A stretch of 42,461 nucleotides of DNA from Methylococcaceae bacterium (GCA_030626845.1 DAOUTG010000015.1:1-42461), one strand, 5' to 3'. Counted from the stretch's first letter, positions 16,591 to 25,547 are shown. Made by a program: numbers and translations. Notes: a model not told the origin generated them from the letters alone.

Positions 16591-16663
16591 TATTTACCCT
16601 ATTCTTCTGTAGGTGATAAAAAGGTAAACTAGAGTCTAAAACATAATTTTGAAAACGGGCATT

Positions 16664-16875
16664 TTATTTATTTAGTCGTAGAACAGAATATAACCGCAAA
16701 AAAGATAAAAAATAGGGAATAAAGGTTATTAATACAACTATTTTGACGAAATGCCAATAGCCTTTTTCTCTACTTTTATAATCTATTATTATTTTATGCC
16801 CAAGATATTTTTCAAAATTTTTTTACTTTGTTGATCTTTAATTTGATCTTCATTACTGGCTGAACTGTGTAAAGC
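16664..16875 (-). pseudogene. Possible frameshifted small membrane protein remnant
   Basis: On the minus strand two overlapping frames read as one protein if a single frameshift at a seven-T run (16818-16824) is allowed. The first part is ALHSSASNEDQIKDQQSK. The second is KYLGHKIIIDYKSREKGYW, then HFVKIVVLITFIPYFLSFL, ending LRLNK and stop at 16664-16666. The second part contains one clear membrane helix followed by basic residues. No start codon or ribosome site is evident, and I do not recognise a family. Otherwise the 16591-16923 gap shows nothing. Confidence 0.3.
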
Positions 16876-16923
16876 CTATCCTAGTCACCCCCTCCATTTT
16901 CAAAATTCAATAAAATCTTATTT

Positions 16924-17451
16924 ATGAAATTTCAATTTACTGATCCTGCAACAGATTTTTCCGATGGTTTAAAGGTGATTAAAAATTACCATCAAAGCCT
17001 TTTACAAAAAGGAGAGGCTTTATTATTGTTGGTTGATGAAATCAAACGGCAAGGTATGGACGAAGCTTTGGCAAATCGTTGTATTGATTTACACTGTTTT
17101 TATTTTCATGCGAATCGTTTACATCATTTAGACGAAGAGAAGGCATTGTTTCCTTTATTAGCAAATCATTCACATCTCTATAGTGGAATGATGGATTTAT
17201 TGACCCAAGACCATGAGGAAATAGAATACGATTGGCAATTATTAGCTCAATTGTTGGGTACACCTGAACAAATTACTGATCATGATGAATTACAAAAACT
17301 TGCAATTGAATTTGAAAAAAAACAGCGTGAACATTTAGTCCGTGAAGAAGAAGATTTTTTACCTAAAATAGAATTAATAGTCTCATTGACACAAAAACAA
17401 CAGCTAGGTAAAGAAATGTTAGCATTGAGGAATTTAAGAGCCGATTCATGA
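16924..17451 (+). CDS. Hemerythrin-like HHE-domain protein
   Basis: The 175-residue protein is a four-helix bundle with a pattern of iron-ligand residues: HQSLLQKGE (His near residue 23), LHCFYFHANRLHHLDEEKALFPLL, TQDHEEIEYDW, and REHLVREEEDFLPKIE near residue 140. This matches the HHE cation-binding (hemerythrin) domain. Such proteins bind a di-iron site and O2 or NO, or help iron or nitrosative stress responses. It has no signal peptide or extra domain, so it is a soluble single-domain type. The gene is monocistronic, followed by a short hairpin. Confidence 0.85.
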   Translation: MKFQFTDPATDFSDGLKVIKNYHQSLLQKGEALLLLVDEIKRQGMDEALANRCIDLHCFYFHANRLHHLDEEKALFPLLANHSHLYSGMMDLLTQDHEEIEYDWQLLAQLLGTPEQITDHDELQKLAIEFEKKQREHLVREEEDFLPKIELIVSLTQKQQLGKEMLALRNLRADS

Positions 17452-17485
17452 ATTAATCTAACTTGTCATCCTTTCAAATAATTAT

Positions 17486-17509
17486 AAAGGTGTGACACTT
17501 CACATCTTT
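17486..17509. terminator. Hairpin between hemerythrin and hisC
   Basis: AAAGGTGTGA (17486-17495) pairs with TCACATCTTT (17500-17509), ten pairs including one G-T. It lies in the convergent gap between the hemerythrin gene and hisC and may end either transcript, with short T content only. Confidence 0.4.
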
Positions 17510-17612
17510 AGATTGATGCCAATAGACGAAGCACAGTATTCCGTTTTAAGTTGGTAGCCTTGTTTTTGCCCCGTCCCTTTAATTTCTATTTTAAGTAAGA
17601 TGCGTAATCTGA

Positions 17613-18731
17613 TTATCCGTTAGCTAATACACTGCTCAAAGCTTCAATAAAAAATAAGTTTTCTTTTTTTGTACCTATACTAATGCGTAAATGATTCGGC
17701 ATTTCATAAATTCCACCTACAGGCCGCACGATGACCCCTTTTTTTAACAAGGCTTCATAAATAGGTATCGCAGGTTGTTTAAAATCTACACTAATAAAAT
17801 TACCTGCCGAAGGTATCCATTCTAAATTTAATGATTTAAACGCAGCAGTTAATTGCATCATTCCTTGATTATTTGTTTCTACTGCTAATGCTAAGTAATC
17901 CTCATCGGCTAAAGCAGCTTCTGCGGCAACGAGAGCTAAAGCATTATTATTAAACGGCTGTCGAACCCGATTTAATAAATCTGCAATTTCAGAACTAGAT
18001 AAACTATAACCAATTCGTAAACCTGCTAAACCATAAGCCTTAGAAAAAGTTCGGGTAATAATTAAATTAGGAAATTCAATCAGCCAACTAATGGAATTTG
18101 CGTGTTTATCAGCCGCTATAAACTCAAAATAAGCTTCATCTAACACGCATAAAACAGTTTCAGGTAATGCGGCAATAAAGTTTTTTATCGCTTCTGGTTT
18201 TAATAACGTTCCTGTGGGATTATTAGGATTAGCAATAAAAACTAACCGTGTTTTTGCATTTACAGCATCTAACATAGCATCCAAATCATGCCCATAATTT
18301 AGTGCTGGAATAACGCGTGCAATTGCACCTACAGCCTGCGTAACAATCGGATACACCGCAAAGGCATGTTGTGAAAAAATAATTTCTAATTTAGTATCAA
18401 CAAAAGAACGTGTAATAATTTCTAGCAAATCATTAGAACCATTGCCTAAGGTAATTTGCTCAACGTTTACCCCTAATTTTTGAGATAACGCTGTTTTTAA
18501 ATTAAACCCCCCGCCATCAGGATAACGACTTAAGTTAGGCAAAGCTTTGGTAATTGCTATCGTTACATTAGGGTTTATACCTAATGGGCTTTCATTTGAA
18601 GCCAATTTTACAATATGACTTAAACCTAATTCTCGTTTTAGCTCATCAATAGGTTTACCTGGTTTATAAGGAATAAGTTTCTGTACGCCTTTTAGGGCAA
18701 GATTAAAAGTTCTGGTAGTATGATTAGTCAT
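17613..18731 (-). CDS. hisC: Histidinol-phosphate aminotransferase
   Basis: This PLP enzyme converts imidazole-acetol phosphate and glutamate to histidinol phosphate in histidine synthesis. The 372-residue sequence has LASNESPLGINPN near the start, LGNGSNDLLEII, the NPNNPTGTLL motif, CVLDEAYFEF, the PLP-lysine segment RTFSKAYGLAGLRIGY, and VRPVGGIYEMPNHLRISIG at the end, all hallmarks of HisC. Some homologues also act on aromatic amino acids. In bacteria with hisC next to tyrA the enzyme may serve both pathways, but here tyrA is 6 kb away. The gene stands alone, outside a his operon. Confidence 0.92.
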   Translation of the reverse strand: MTNHTTRTFNLALKGVQKLIPYKPGKPIDELKRELGLSHIVKLASNESPLGINPNVTIAITKALPNLSRYPDGGGFNLKTALSQKLGVNVEQITLGNGSNDLLEIITRSFVDTKLEIIFSQHAFAVYPIVTQAVGAIARVIPALNYGHDLDAMLDAVNAKTRLVFIANPNNPTGTLLKPEAIKNFIAALPETVLCVLDEAYFEFIAADKHANSISWLIEFPNLIITRTFSKAYGLAGLRIGYSLSSSEIADLLNRVRQPFNNNALALVAAEAALADEDYLALAVETNNQGMMQLTAAFKSLNLEWIPSAGNFISVDFKQPAIPIYEALLKKGVIVRPVGGIYEMPNHLRISIGTKKENLFFIEALSSVLANG

Positions 18732-18887
18732 AAAATAGTTTGAAAATTTAAACTGATAAGGACTAAATTATACCATTTAGGAATAGGTATGAAATAATTC
18801 TAACAATTTCGCTGAGAAAATTTTTTTGTAGATAATGTTTAATAGCGTTGTTTTTAACAATGATTAACGATAAAGTCTATTTAAGTT

Positions 18888-18934
18888 CTCTGTACATGAC
18901 AAAAAATATTATGAAAAATAAATTACTTATAAAT
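18888..18934. repeat. MITE-like element, lone left end
   Basis: CTCTGTACATGA followed by AAAAAATATTATG and AAATTACTTATAAATC repeats the left part of the element at 3938-3985 with few changes. The palindromic core and right terminal repeat are absent. It sits in the 315-base gap 18732-19046, exactly at the boundary between the housekeeping region and the biosynthetic block. Confidence 0.65.
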
Positions 18935-18982
18935 CCACATTTTTATTTATCTTACAACCTAATAACTAACTTTATTTTAATT

Positions 18983-19010
18983 TTGAGTCACAATTTTATC
19001 ATGGTATGCT
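18983..19010 (+). promoter_or_regulatory. Candidate sigma70 promoter for the plus-strand biosynthetic arm
   Basis: TTGAGT (18983-18988) and TATGCT (19005-19010) are separated by 16 bases. The ATG of the first sulfotransferase lies 36 bases downstream. It is a reasonable housekeeping-type promoter; no operator was recognised. Confidence 0.45.
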
Positions 19011-19046
19011 TTTAACATAATTATTTCTATTTAAAAAAATTCATTT

Positions 19047-19877
19047 ATGCCAATTTCCAACAACAATAAATCTACAAATGCTTTCACAGGCGTACTCACC
19101 AATTCTTTATCCAGAGGCGGTGAACTCCTTTTAGCGGAAACCATTGAAATGCTTGGATACCAAGATACCGAAGCACATACACGTCTTAATTATAAAAATG
19201 CGCGAATACGATTAAACAACAACCGCAATGATACCGATATAGGAAATAAAATTGTTATTAGTCCTTATTCCCCGTGGTATTTTAAACCTTCAGTTTTCAA
19301 AAAATGGCTAACTGCATTTCCATCAAGGCAAGGTATTTCAGTGCATATTCCACAAACTCAAGTATTAGCTCCTATCCTTGAAGAACTCAATTATCGCCAT
19401 ATTTTAATTATGCGGGATCCTAGAGCCTTATTAGCCAGCATTCTTTTTATTGATGAACTCCCTTTGTATTTTTTACACTCTGATTTTGAAACCTTAACGC
19501 CAAGTCAACGTTTACGGTTTATCGCAGAAGGCGGTTATGCAGAAAAAGCACAAGCAACCGTAGTTAGTTTTGCTAAAGTTTATCGTTCAATGTTAGCATG
19601 GAAAAATTCTGAAGACTGTTTAATGGTATCTTATGAAGCATTAGTGGGTGATTTAGGCTTTCAACAACAAAAACAAGCCTTAACAAATATTGCTGATTAT
19701 TTAGAGACAAGCTTTGATGAAGCTATTTTTGAACAATTAAACCGAGATAACGCTTCATGGAAAGCACATCTTAAAGTTAATCAACTAAAAGAATGGGAAG
19801 ATATTATGGGGTTAGAAAATTTGAATTATATTATGGATTATTGTCAACCACTTTGCTATGAGGCAGGTTATAAATAA
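19047..19877 (+). CDS. Sulfotransferase-like protein (divergent PAPS site)
   Basis: The 276-residue protein is predicted to transfer sulfate from PAPS to a hydroxyl or amine. The 3'-phosphate-binding segment is clear: YRHILIMRDPRALLASILF, with Arg-Asp-Pro at 123-125. The 5'-phosphosulfate loop at residues 20-29 (SLSRGGELLL) departs from the usual PRSGTT type. C-terminal YEALVGDLG resembles the late part of sulfotransferases. There is no signal peptide. The next gene, another sulfotransferase, starts on the last base of this one (TAATG), so the two are translationally coupled. This is the first gene of the plus-strand arm. The acceptor is unknown. Alternatively it is a degenerate, non-PAPS nucleotide-binding relative. 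Confidence 0.72.
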   Translation: MPISNNNKSTNAFTGVLTNSLSRGGELLLAETIEMLGYQDTEAHTRLNYKNARIRLNNNRNDTDIGNKIVISPYSPWYFKPSVFKKWLTAFPSRQGISVHIPQTQVLAPILEELNYRHILIMRDPRALLASILFIDELPLYFLHSDFETLTPSQRLRFIAEGGYAEKAQATVVSFAKVYRSMLAWKNSEDCLMVSYEALVGDLGFQQQKQALTNIADYLETSFDEAIFEQLNRDNASWKAHLKVNQLKEWEDIMGLENLNYIMDYCQPLCYEAGYK

Positions 19878-20527
19878 TGTTAATCTCTCATAAATACCGT
19901 GTCATTTTTATACATATTCAAAGAACAGGCGGAACTTCTGTCAGTAATGCATTGATTGAAGCTGATCCTGATATTGTTTACGAATTACCGCTTGATCCCC
20001 AAAAAAAACGTCAAAAACATTGTTTCATTAGTGATATATATCCCATTTTATCATCTGAAATATTTTCAGATTACACTAAATTTAGTATTGTAAGAAATCC
20101 TTACGAGCGTTTATTTTCATGGTATTCAATGTTTAAACATAAAACAATTAACCCAGGTAATGTTCCAGAAATATCCAATGCAATTACTTGGTTTGATACC
20201 GTAGAAGCACAGATGAAACCTTTTATGAATAGCTTTGAGGATTTTTTATCTCTACCCAATGAGGATTTTTTTCAACGTTTTTATTATAACCAATTGGATT
20301 ATTTACAAATTAATCAAAAATTAGCCGTAGATAATATATTACGTTTTGAAAACTTAACTGATGATTTTAATTGTTTAGCACAAAAACTTAATATTAAAAT
20401 AAACTTACCTCATATCAATCAATCCGTTAATAAAAATAGTTATCGTGATGCTTATACAGAAAAAACACAAAATCTTATAGCAGAACGCTTCCAAGAAGAT
20501 CTTAATTATTTTGGTTATGTATTTTAA
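19877..20527 (+). CDS. Sulfotransferase family 2-like protein, copy A
   Basis: The 216-residue protein belongs to the Sulfotransfer_2 (carbohydrate type) family. The 5'-phosphosulfate loop is FIHIQRTGGTSVSNALIE (residues 11-28) and the 3'-phosphate motif is FSIVRNPYERLFSWYSMF (69-86), followed by FEDFLSLP and the late ILRFENLTDDFNCLAQKL. No membrane anchor is seen, in contrast to eukaryotic relatives. It is paralogous to the gene at 29950: both start M-(L/F)-IS, and both end with a helical YTEKTQ/YTKQL stretch then an acidic-aromatic tail. Coupled to the upstream sulfotransferase by TAATG; 46 bases from the reductase downstream. Confidence 0.85.
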   Translation: MLISHKYRVIFIHIQRTGGTSVSNALIEADPDIVYELPLDPQKKRQKHCFISDIYPILSSEIFSDYTKFSIVRNPYERLFSWYSMFKHKTINPGNVPEISNAITWFDTVEAQMKPFMNSFEDFLSLPNEDFFQRFYYNQLDYLQINQKLAVDNILRFENLTDDFNCLAQKLNIKINLPHINQSVNKNSYRDAYTEKTQNLIAERFQEDLNYFGYVF

Positions 20528-20573
20528 TTAACCTGAATCATCAAATCTTAAACCCCATAAGCAGGAAATCTTT

Positions 20574-21779
20574 ATGTCAACAGAGATTAATTTAAAGGAA
20601 GAAGCTGTTCTTGATACAACGATTCAATTTCAACAACCATTATCAAAAAACATTGCTAATCCTAAGGCTATTTTTTTAACAGGAACAACGGGTTTTTTTG
20701 GTGTTTATCTATTACATGAATTACTGTGTAAAACCAACGCTAAAATCTATTGCCTTATTCGTAGTAAAAACCAACAAGAATCCGCTCAACAGCGTCTTGA
20801 ACAACATCTGCATTTTTACTCACTTTGGGATGAAAAATTTTCTTCACGCATTATTCCCGTTTCAGGTGATCTGTCGCACCCTCAATTTGGGCTTTCTAAT
20901 GAAAGCTTCAATAAATTAGCAACAACAATTGATGTTATTTATCATAATGGGGCTTGGGTTAATGCGATTTATCCCTATTCATTATTAAAAAAAACCAATG
21001 TTAATGGTACCATTGAAATACTTCGTTTAGCGAGTCTGGGTCAAACTAAACCATTACACTTTATCTCAACGATTGCTGTTTTTTTTAGTACCCCTTATCA
21101 AGCGCATCAAAAAATTCTAGAAACAGAACCGCCTAATGCTCATCTTAAAGGGGGTTATAAACAAAGTAAATGGGTTGCAGAAGGTTTAGTTTTAGAGGCT
21201 CAAAAACGGGGGTTACCTTGCTGTATTTATCGCTTAGGTCGGGTTATGGGAGATAGTAAAACAGGGATTACCCAAAATCTTAATGACCTGTTAATCAGTA
21301 TGATGAAGGTCTGTATTTTATTAAAAAAATATCCCGACTGGAAAACTTCGCTCTCTTTAATTCCTGTTGATTATAGCGCGCAAGCCGTTATTCATTTATC
21401 GTTACAAAAACAATCCACAGGAAAAACATTTCATATTCTAAACCCCAATTCTATTCAATGGGCAACATTTTTTGAAACAATAAAGCAATTAGGTTATCCC
21501 TTAGAAAAGGTTTCTCATCAACAATGGCAGCTAGCAATTGAAGCTTATGCTCATGAAAATAAAGAGACTAAATTTAACGCTATTTTACGTTTTGTTTTAA
21601 ATTCATCAACCGCCATGAGTCAGGACAAACCAGACTTTGATAGCACTCAAACTTTAGCAGGATTAAAAAATAGCCATCTTGAATGTCCAACCGTAGATAC
21701 CCAACTAATTTCAACTTGGTTTTCTTACTTTCAACAATGCAAACATATTTTATTACCCACTGATGTTAGCCAAGAGTGA
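20574..21779 (+). CDS. Stand-alone thioester reductase (SDR, NRPS terminal-reductase type)
   Basis: The protein reduces a carrier-bound acyl thioester to an aldehyde or alcohol with NAD(P)H, releasing the product of an NRPS-like line. The 401 residues show the Rossmann loop FLTGTTGFFGVYLLHELL (34-51) and IYCLIRSKNQQ, then VSGDLSHPQFGL, YHNGAWVN, and HFISTIAVFF. The catalytic Tyr and Lys are in YKQSKW (195-200). SLIPVDYSAQAVIHL follows, matching reductase domains at the end of NRPS modules. It is a free enzyme and not fused, so it must act in trans, most likely on the carrier of the A-PCP-C protein at 39243-42461. Shine-Dalgarno AGGAAA. Its last codons overlap the first ATG of the next frame by four bases. 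Confidence 0.88.
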   Translation: MSTEINLKEEAVLDTTIQFQQPLSKNIANPKAIFLTGTTGFFGVYLLHELLCKTNAKIYCLIRSKNQQESAQQRLEQHLHFYSLWDEKFSSRIIPVSGDLSHPQFGLSNESFNKLATTIDVIYHNGAWVNAIYPYSLLKKTNVNGTIEILRLASLGQTKPLHFISTIAVFFSTPYQAHQKILETEPPNAHLKGGYKQSKWVAEGLVLEAQKRGLPCCIYRLGRVMGDSKTGITQNLNDLLISMMKVCILLKKYPDWKTSLSLIPVDYSAQAVIHLSLQKQSTGKTFHILNPNSIQWATFFETIKQLGYPLEKVSHQQWQLAIEAYAHENKETKFNAILRFVLNSSTAMSQDKPDFDSTQTLAGLKNSHLECPTVDTQLISTWFSYFQQCKHILLPTDVSQE

Positions 21780-21877
21780 AAAAACTTATTTTTTCACCCC
21801 AATTACATATCGACTTAAATTTCATCACCCGCTTAATGAAGTCACTCAAATCTAGATTAGGCTTAAAAGAGAAAAAT

Positions 21878-23005
21878 ATGATTATTTTAAAAAATATTAG
21901 CGTTCCTATAGCCATCGTTTTTTTATCACTCTTAAGCTTACAAGTTAATGCCACAGAGATTGCCAAAACGATTCCTTTTGATTTAGAACAATGGGAAATT
22001 AATGATAAAGACGGAAAGTTTATTGATTATTTAGGACAAAAAAGCCTATTACTTAAAACGGGCAATGCTATTATTAAAGACTCTAATTTTACCAGTGGAA
22101 TTATTGAGTACGATATTGCTTTTAGTTCTGAACGAACTTATGCGGGCGTGATGTGGCGTTGGCAAAATTCAGAAAATTATGAAAAATTTTTTATGCGTGC
22201 GCACCAATCAGGACAGCCCGATGCTAATCAATATACACCTGTTTTCAATGGATTAGATGGTTGGCAATTATATTATGGAGAAGGTTATGGCGCACCGGTT
22301 GATTATGTTTATAACGAGTGGATGCATGTCAAGTTAGTTGTCTTTGATGGAAAAGCAGAAGTTTATATCCGCGATATGAATAAACCTGCATTATTAATTA
22401 ATGATTTAAAGCGTGCGACTAAATCAGGAAAACTTGGCTTAATAGCAAATTCAAATCCTACTTATTTTTCTAACTTTAGTTATACCGAAATGAGTAAGCC
22501 TTCTTTTAAAGGGGTATTCAAAACTCAAAAAGAACCTGCCATTGGAACCATTATGTCTTGGTCAGTTTCGGATGCTTTCGATGAAAAATCATTAGAAAAT
22601 AAACTCACCCTAACAGAAGAGGATAAAAATGGCCGTAGTTGGACAAGTCTTGCGAGTGAAACTAATGGTTTAGCGAATTTGGCTAAAATTCAAGCGACTG
22701 AAAAAGCTAAAGATACCATTTTTGCTCGAATAACTATCAACTCAGATAAGGATCAAACAAAATTATTTCGTTTTGGTTTCAGCGATAAAGCCAAGGTCTA
22801 TTTAAATAATCAATTGATTTATGGGGGTAATAATATCTATGGAACAAGAGATTATCGCTTTCTAGGAACCATTGGACTTTTTGATGAACTCTATTTACCT
22901 TTAAAGAAAGGCGATAATGAACTTTATGTGGCTGTCTCTGAAATTTTTGGGGGTTGGGGACTTATCGCAGAACTTGCCAATATAGAGGGTATTTCAATTA
23001 AATAA
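21878..23005 (+). CDS. Secreted two-domain lectin-like (LamG/DUF1080-like) protein
   Basis: The ATG at 21878 is preferred (375 residues). It has AAAGAGAAA upstream and begins a clear signal peptide (MIILKNISVPIAIVFLSLL, cleavage near VNA-TE). An upstream ATG at 21776 would overlap the reductase by four bases and give an unusual leader. Domain one, about 25-205 of the shorter form, is a concanavalin-like fold (FDLEQWEINDKDGKFIDYLG, YAGVMWRWQNSENYEKFFMRAHQ, GAPVDYVYNEWMHVKLVVFDGKAEVYI). Domain two, about 215-375, is beta rich with a KVYLNNQLIYGG-type galactose-binding pattern. No catalytic motif is visible. It is probably a periplasmic or surface carbohydrate-binding protein, convergent with the sulfatase gene. 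Confidence 0.7.
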   Translation: MIILKNISVPIAIVFLSLLSLQVNATEIAKTIPFDLEQWEINDKDGKFIDYLGQKSLLLKTGNAIIKDSNFTSGIIEYDIAFSSERTYAGVMWRWQNSENYEKFFMRAHQSGQPDANQYTPVFNGLDGWQLYYGEGYGAPVDYVYNEWMHVKLVVFDGKAEVYIRDMNKPALLINDLKRATKSGKLGLIANSNPTYFSNFSYTEMSKPSFKGVFKTQKEPAIGTIMSWSVSDAFDEKSLENKLTLTEEDKNGRSWTSLASETNGLANLAKIQATEKAKDTIFARITINSDKDQTKLFRFGFSDKAKVYLNNQLIYGGNNIYGTRDYRFLGTIGLFDELYLPLKKGDNELYVAVSEIFGGWGLIAELANIEGISIK

Positions 23006-23020
23006 TTTAGCAAAAACAAA

Positions 23021-23045
23021 AGAGCCGACACTTAGGGTCGGCTCT
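23021..23045 (-). terminator. Intrinsic terminator of the sulfatase transcript
   Basis: AGAGCCGAC (23021-23029) and GTCGGCTCT (23037-23045) make a perfect 9-base stem with a 7-base loop. On the minus strand a T-rich tract (TTTTGTTTTT) follows the stem directly, making it a strong terminator for the sulfatase. It may also end the plus-strand operon. Confidence 0.82.
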
Positions 23046-23066
23046 CCAGATTAAAATAGCTAACTA

Positions 23067-25547
23067 TTAGAAACCATCTTGTGTTGCTTTTGTTAATAAG
23101 TTTGGTAACGAATCAACCAAGGTAATTTTATCACCATAGCGTTCAAGATTATAAATATAGATATTATTATCACTGGGTTTATAACCTAAATAGGTTTTAG
23201 TTTCAGGATAATAACGTGCTTTATAGCCTTCAATTTGCATTAATTTCTTGCCATTTGTTGCTAATAATGCAGGATCAACTTTACCTTCACCCCAGTTCAT
23301 CACCCGATCATATTCAGTCACATCGCCTACTGTTTCCGCGACTTGCGTCACTAAAATTTGATTAGTTGACATTTGTGGTTGATTTTCACGCGCCATAATG
23401 ACTTGACTTGTCCGTGTTTGACCTAAAGCATCACTAGGAACACTGACTGTTGCTTCAACGTTAGCTGATTCTCCTGCGGCTAATGTAACACTAACGGCAG
23501 ATGATAAAGTACAGACCCAATCTGATTGGCAACTTAAATTATAAGTTTCTGCATTATCACCACGATTAGTTACTTGAAATAGATAACGAACATCGGTACC
23601 AGGGCTAACATTCGTTTCTTTTTTTGCATTTTGAGGCACAATCCCTACATTTTGCTCGTATTCGTTATACATTCCCATTAACTGGGTTAGTTTTTCTGGG
23701 TTTTGTTCACCAAGATCATTAGACTCTAAAACATCTTCGGTTAAATTATAAAGTCTCCAAGGCTCATTCGCACCCAGTCCCCAGCCTCCATTCCCTAAAC
23801 GCAAAATTTTCCAAAGCTGTCCTTCTTCTTCATAAAATAAAGCTTTATTAGGACTTTCACCAATGATTTTCCTATTTTGATCTCTTGCTGGATTGCCAAA
23901 GAGTTCATAACCAATGGGTTCATTTGCGTGAGCTGATTGTTCTGAGCCATCAAGTACCTTACGGATACTTTTACCATTCATAGGACAAATATTAGTTTTA
24001 CCTTCATAAGTCCCTGTACAATTATCCCAATCAGGTTTAACCCCAACGCCTACAGGATGTTGAACACTCGCATAATCTAATATGGTTGCCGCTAAATCAG
24101 CTACTGTTGCAATAGAATCACTTTTAGAGCCTGCTTCAATATTTCCTGCAGGATAGGCAATCACCATTGGAGCGCGAATTCCCCCTTCTGCAACTGTTCC
24201 TTTTGAGCCATAAAGTGAACCATTCACTGCTTGTACCCATTGTGGACCATTAGAAGTAAAAGAGCCTCTATCACCCATATTTTCAAACGAATTATCCGTG
24301 CCTTTATGAAGCAGCATATCACGTTCTAACCAATCCCATTCAACGCCATCACCACCATTATCAGAAAAATAAATGAAAACCGTATTCTCATATTCACCAA
24401 TATTTTTTAAATGCGTTACCATACGGGCGACTTCTGAATCAAATAATTCAATCATCCCTGTATAGATAGCCATTTTCTTCGCTAACACTTTTTTAAGGTC
24501 ATCAACGGTTTGAATATTTCCCCATGTGACATTATAAGGCGGTTCGGTCACTTTTTTCATTAGTGTATCCCACTTAGGATCACTATCATTCGCCCATTCA
24601 GGAAAATCAGCACGCCTTGCAGGAAAATCTTGCGTACTAGGAATTAAACCTGACGCCTGCATTTTTTGAAAACGCTCTGCACGAATACCATCCCAACCTT
24701 GTTGATAATATAAGTCTATATATTCTTGTTTAATTAACTCAGGTGGAAGCTGATTAGGTTCATGTGGCATAGTATCAGCGTAATACAAGAAAAATGGTTT
24801 ACGCTCAGTATTGGCACTTTTACCTTCATCAATATACTCAATCGCTTTATCAGTATGAGCCGTTGCACTAAAATAATCAGGTGGAAATTCTTCAGTCGGT
24901 GAAATTATTTTATCATTTTCAAAAAAACGTGAACAAAAACCTTCTGTTCTTTCACAAGAACCATAATGTTCAGCTCCACCATTTAAAACCCCGTAGCTCT
25001 TTTCAAAGCCTTGATCAATAGGCCATGTTCCTCGAAGGAATACCGGTTGATGGTCAATAAGCGTACTTTCACCTAAATGCCATTTACCAACCATATAGGT
25101 ATCATAATTACTATCTTTTAATAATTTTGAGACCATAATACTTTGTTCATTAACATAAGCTTTATAACCTGGAACCCCTACTTGTACATTTTGGGGGTTG
25201 AGTAGCTGAGGTTCCATTGTTCCTAAGCCATTGATATGGTTATCTATTCCTGTCAAAAAAACGGAGCGTGATGGAGAACAAGTAGGTAAAGCATGAAAAT
25301 TAGTAAATGTTTTACCCACACTGGCCAAACTATCCATTGCAGGCGTTTTTGCTTCTCCTCCAAAACTTGCAAAATCTGCATAACCTACATCATCAGCAAC
25401 TAATAATACAATATTAGGTCGCGTATCATTTGCTGCCATTGAAAAACTTGAATACAACAGGGGTATCGTAGCAAGTAATAGATGCCTTCGATTGATTGAA
25501 GCCTCTTTTTGAGGCTTCATTTTTTTTCTAAAATACTTATTTAACAT
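23067..25547 (-). CDS. Type I sulfatase (formylglycine-dependent), exported
   Basis: The 826-residue enzyme hydrolyses sulfate esters. After an N-terminal leader with RRHLLLATIPLLYSSFSMA (possibly Sec or Tat-like), the core starts RPNIVLLVADDVGYADF with metal-binding Asp-Asp. The formylglycine motif is CSPSR (90-94) in HALPTCSPSRSVFLTG. VGKWHLGE and the late VFIYFSDNGG segment complete the site. The C-terminal 170 residues include an Ig-like NEW3-type domain (RYLFQVTNRGDNAETYNLSC, then ANVEATVSVPSDALGQTR). The start at 25547 has GAGAG five bases upstream. The maturation enzyme is not in this window. It follows the octaheme cytochrome gene by 112 bases, and ends at its own terminator. Confidence 0.9.
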   Translation of the reverse strand: MLNKYFRKKMKPQKEASINRRHLLLATIPLLYSSFSMAANDTRPNIVLLVADDVGYADFASFGGEAKTPAMDSLASVGKTFTNFHALPTCSPSRSVFLTGIDNHINGLGTMEPQLLNPQNVQVGVPGYKAYVNEQSIMVSKLLKDSNYDTYMVGKWHLGESTLIDHQPVFLRGTWPIDQGFEKSYGVLNGGAEHYGSCERTEGFCSRFFENDKIISPTEEFPPDYFSATAHTDKAIEYIDEGKSANTERKPFFLYYADTMPHEPNQLPPELIKQEYIDLYYQQGWDGIRAERFQKMQASGLIPSTQDFPARRADFPEWANDSDPKWDTLMKKVTEPPYNVTWGNIQTVDDLKKVLAKKMAIYTGMIELFDSEVARMVTHLKNIGEYENTVFIYFSDNGGDGVEWDWLERDMLLHKGTDNSFENMGDRGSFTSNGPQWVQAVNGSLYGSKGTVAEGGIRAPMVIAYPAGNIEAGSKSDSIATVADLAATILDYASVQHPVGVGVKPDWDNCTGTYEGKTNICPMNGKSIRKVLDGSEQSAHANEPIGYELFGNPARDQNRKIIGESPNKALFYEEEGQLWKILRLGNGGWGLGANEPWRLYNLTEDVLESNDLGEQNPEKLTQLMGMYNEYEQNVGIVPQNAKKETNVSPGTDVRYLFQVTNRGDNAETYNLSCQSDWVCTLSSAVSVTLAAGESANVEATVSVPSDALGQTRTSQVIMARENQPQMSTNQILVTQVAETVGDVTEYDRVMNWGEGKVDPALLATNGKKLMQIEGYKARYYPETKTYLGYKPSDNNIYIYNLERYGDKITLVDSLPNLLTKATQDGF

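Noticed and set aside
17613-18731. hisC as part of the biosynthetic cluster
   Set aside because: It is a canonical HisC, separated by 315 bases and a repeat end from the first cluster gene, and points the other way.
21776-21877. Upstream ATG start of the lectin-like protein
   Set aside because: The 34 extra residues do not form a signal peptide, while the ATG at 21878 has a ribosome site and begins a clear one.
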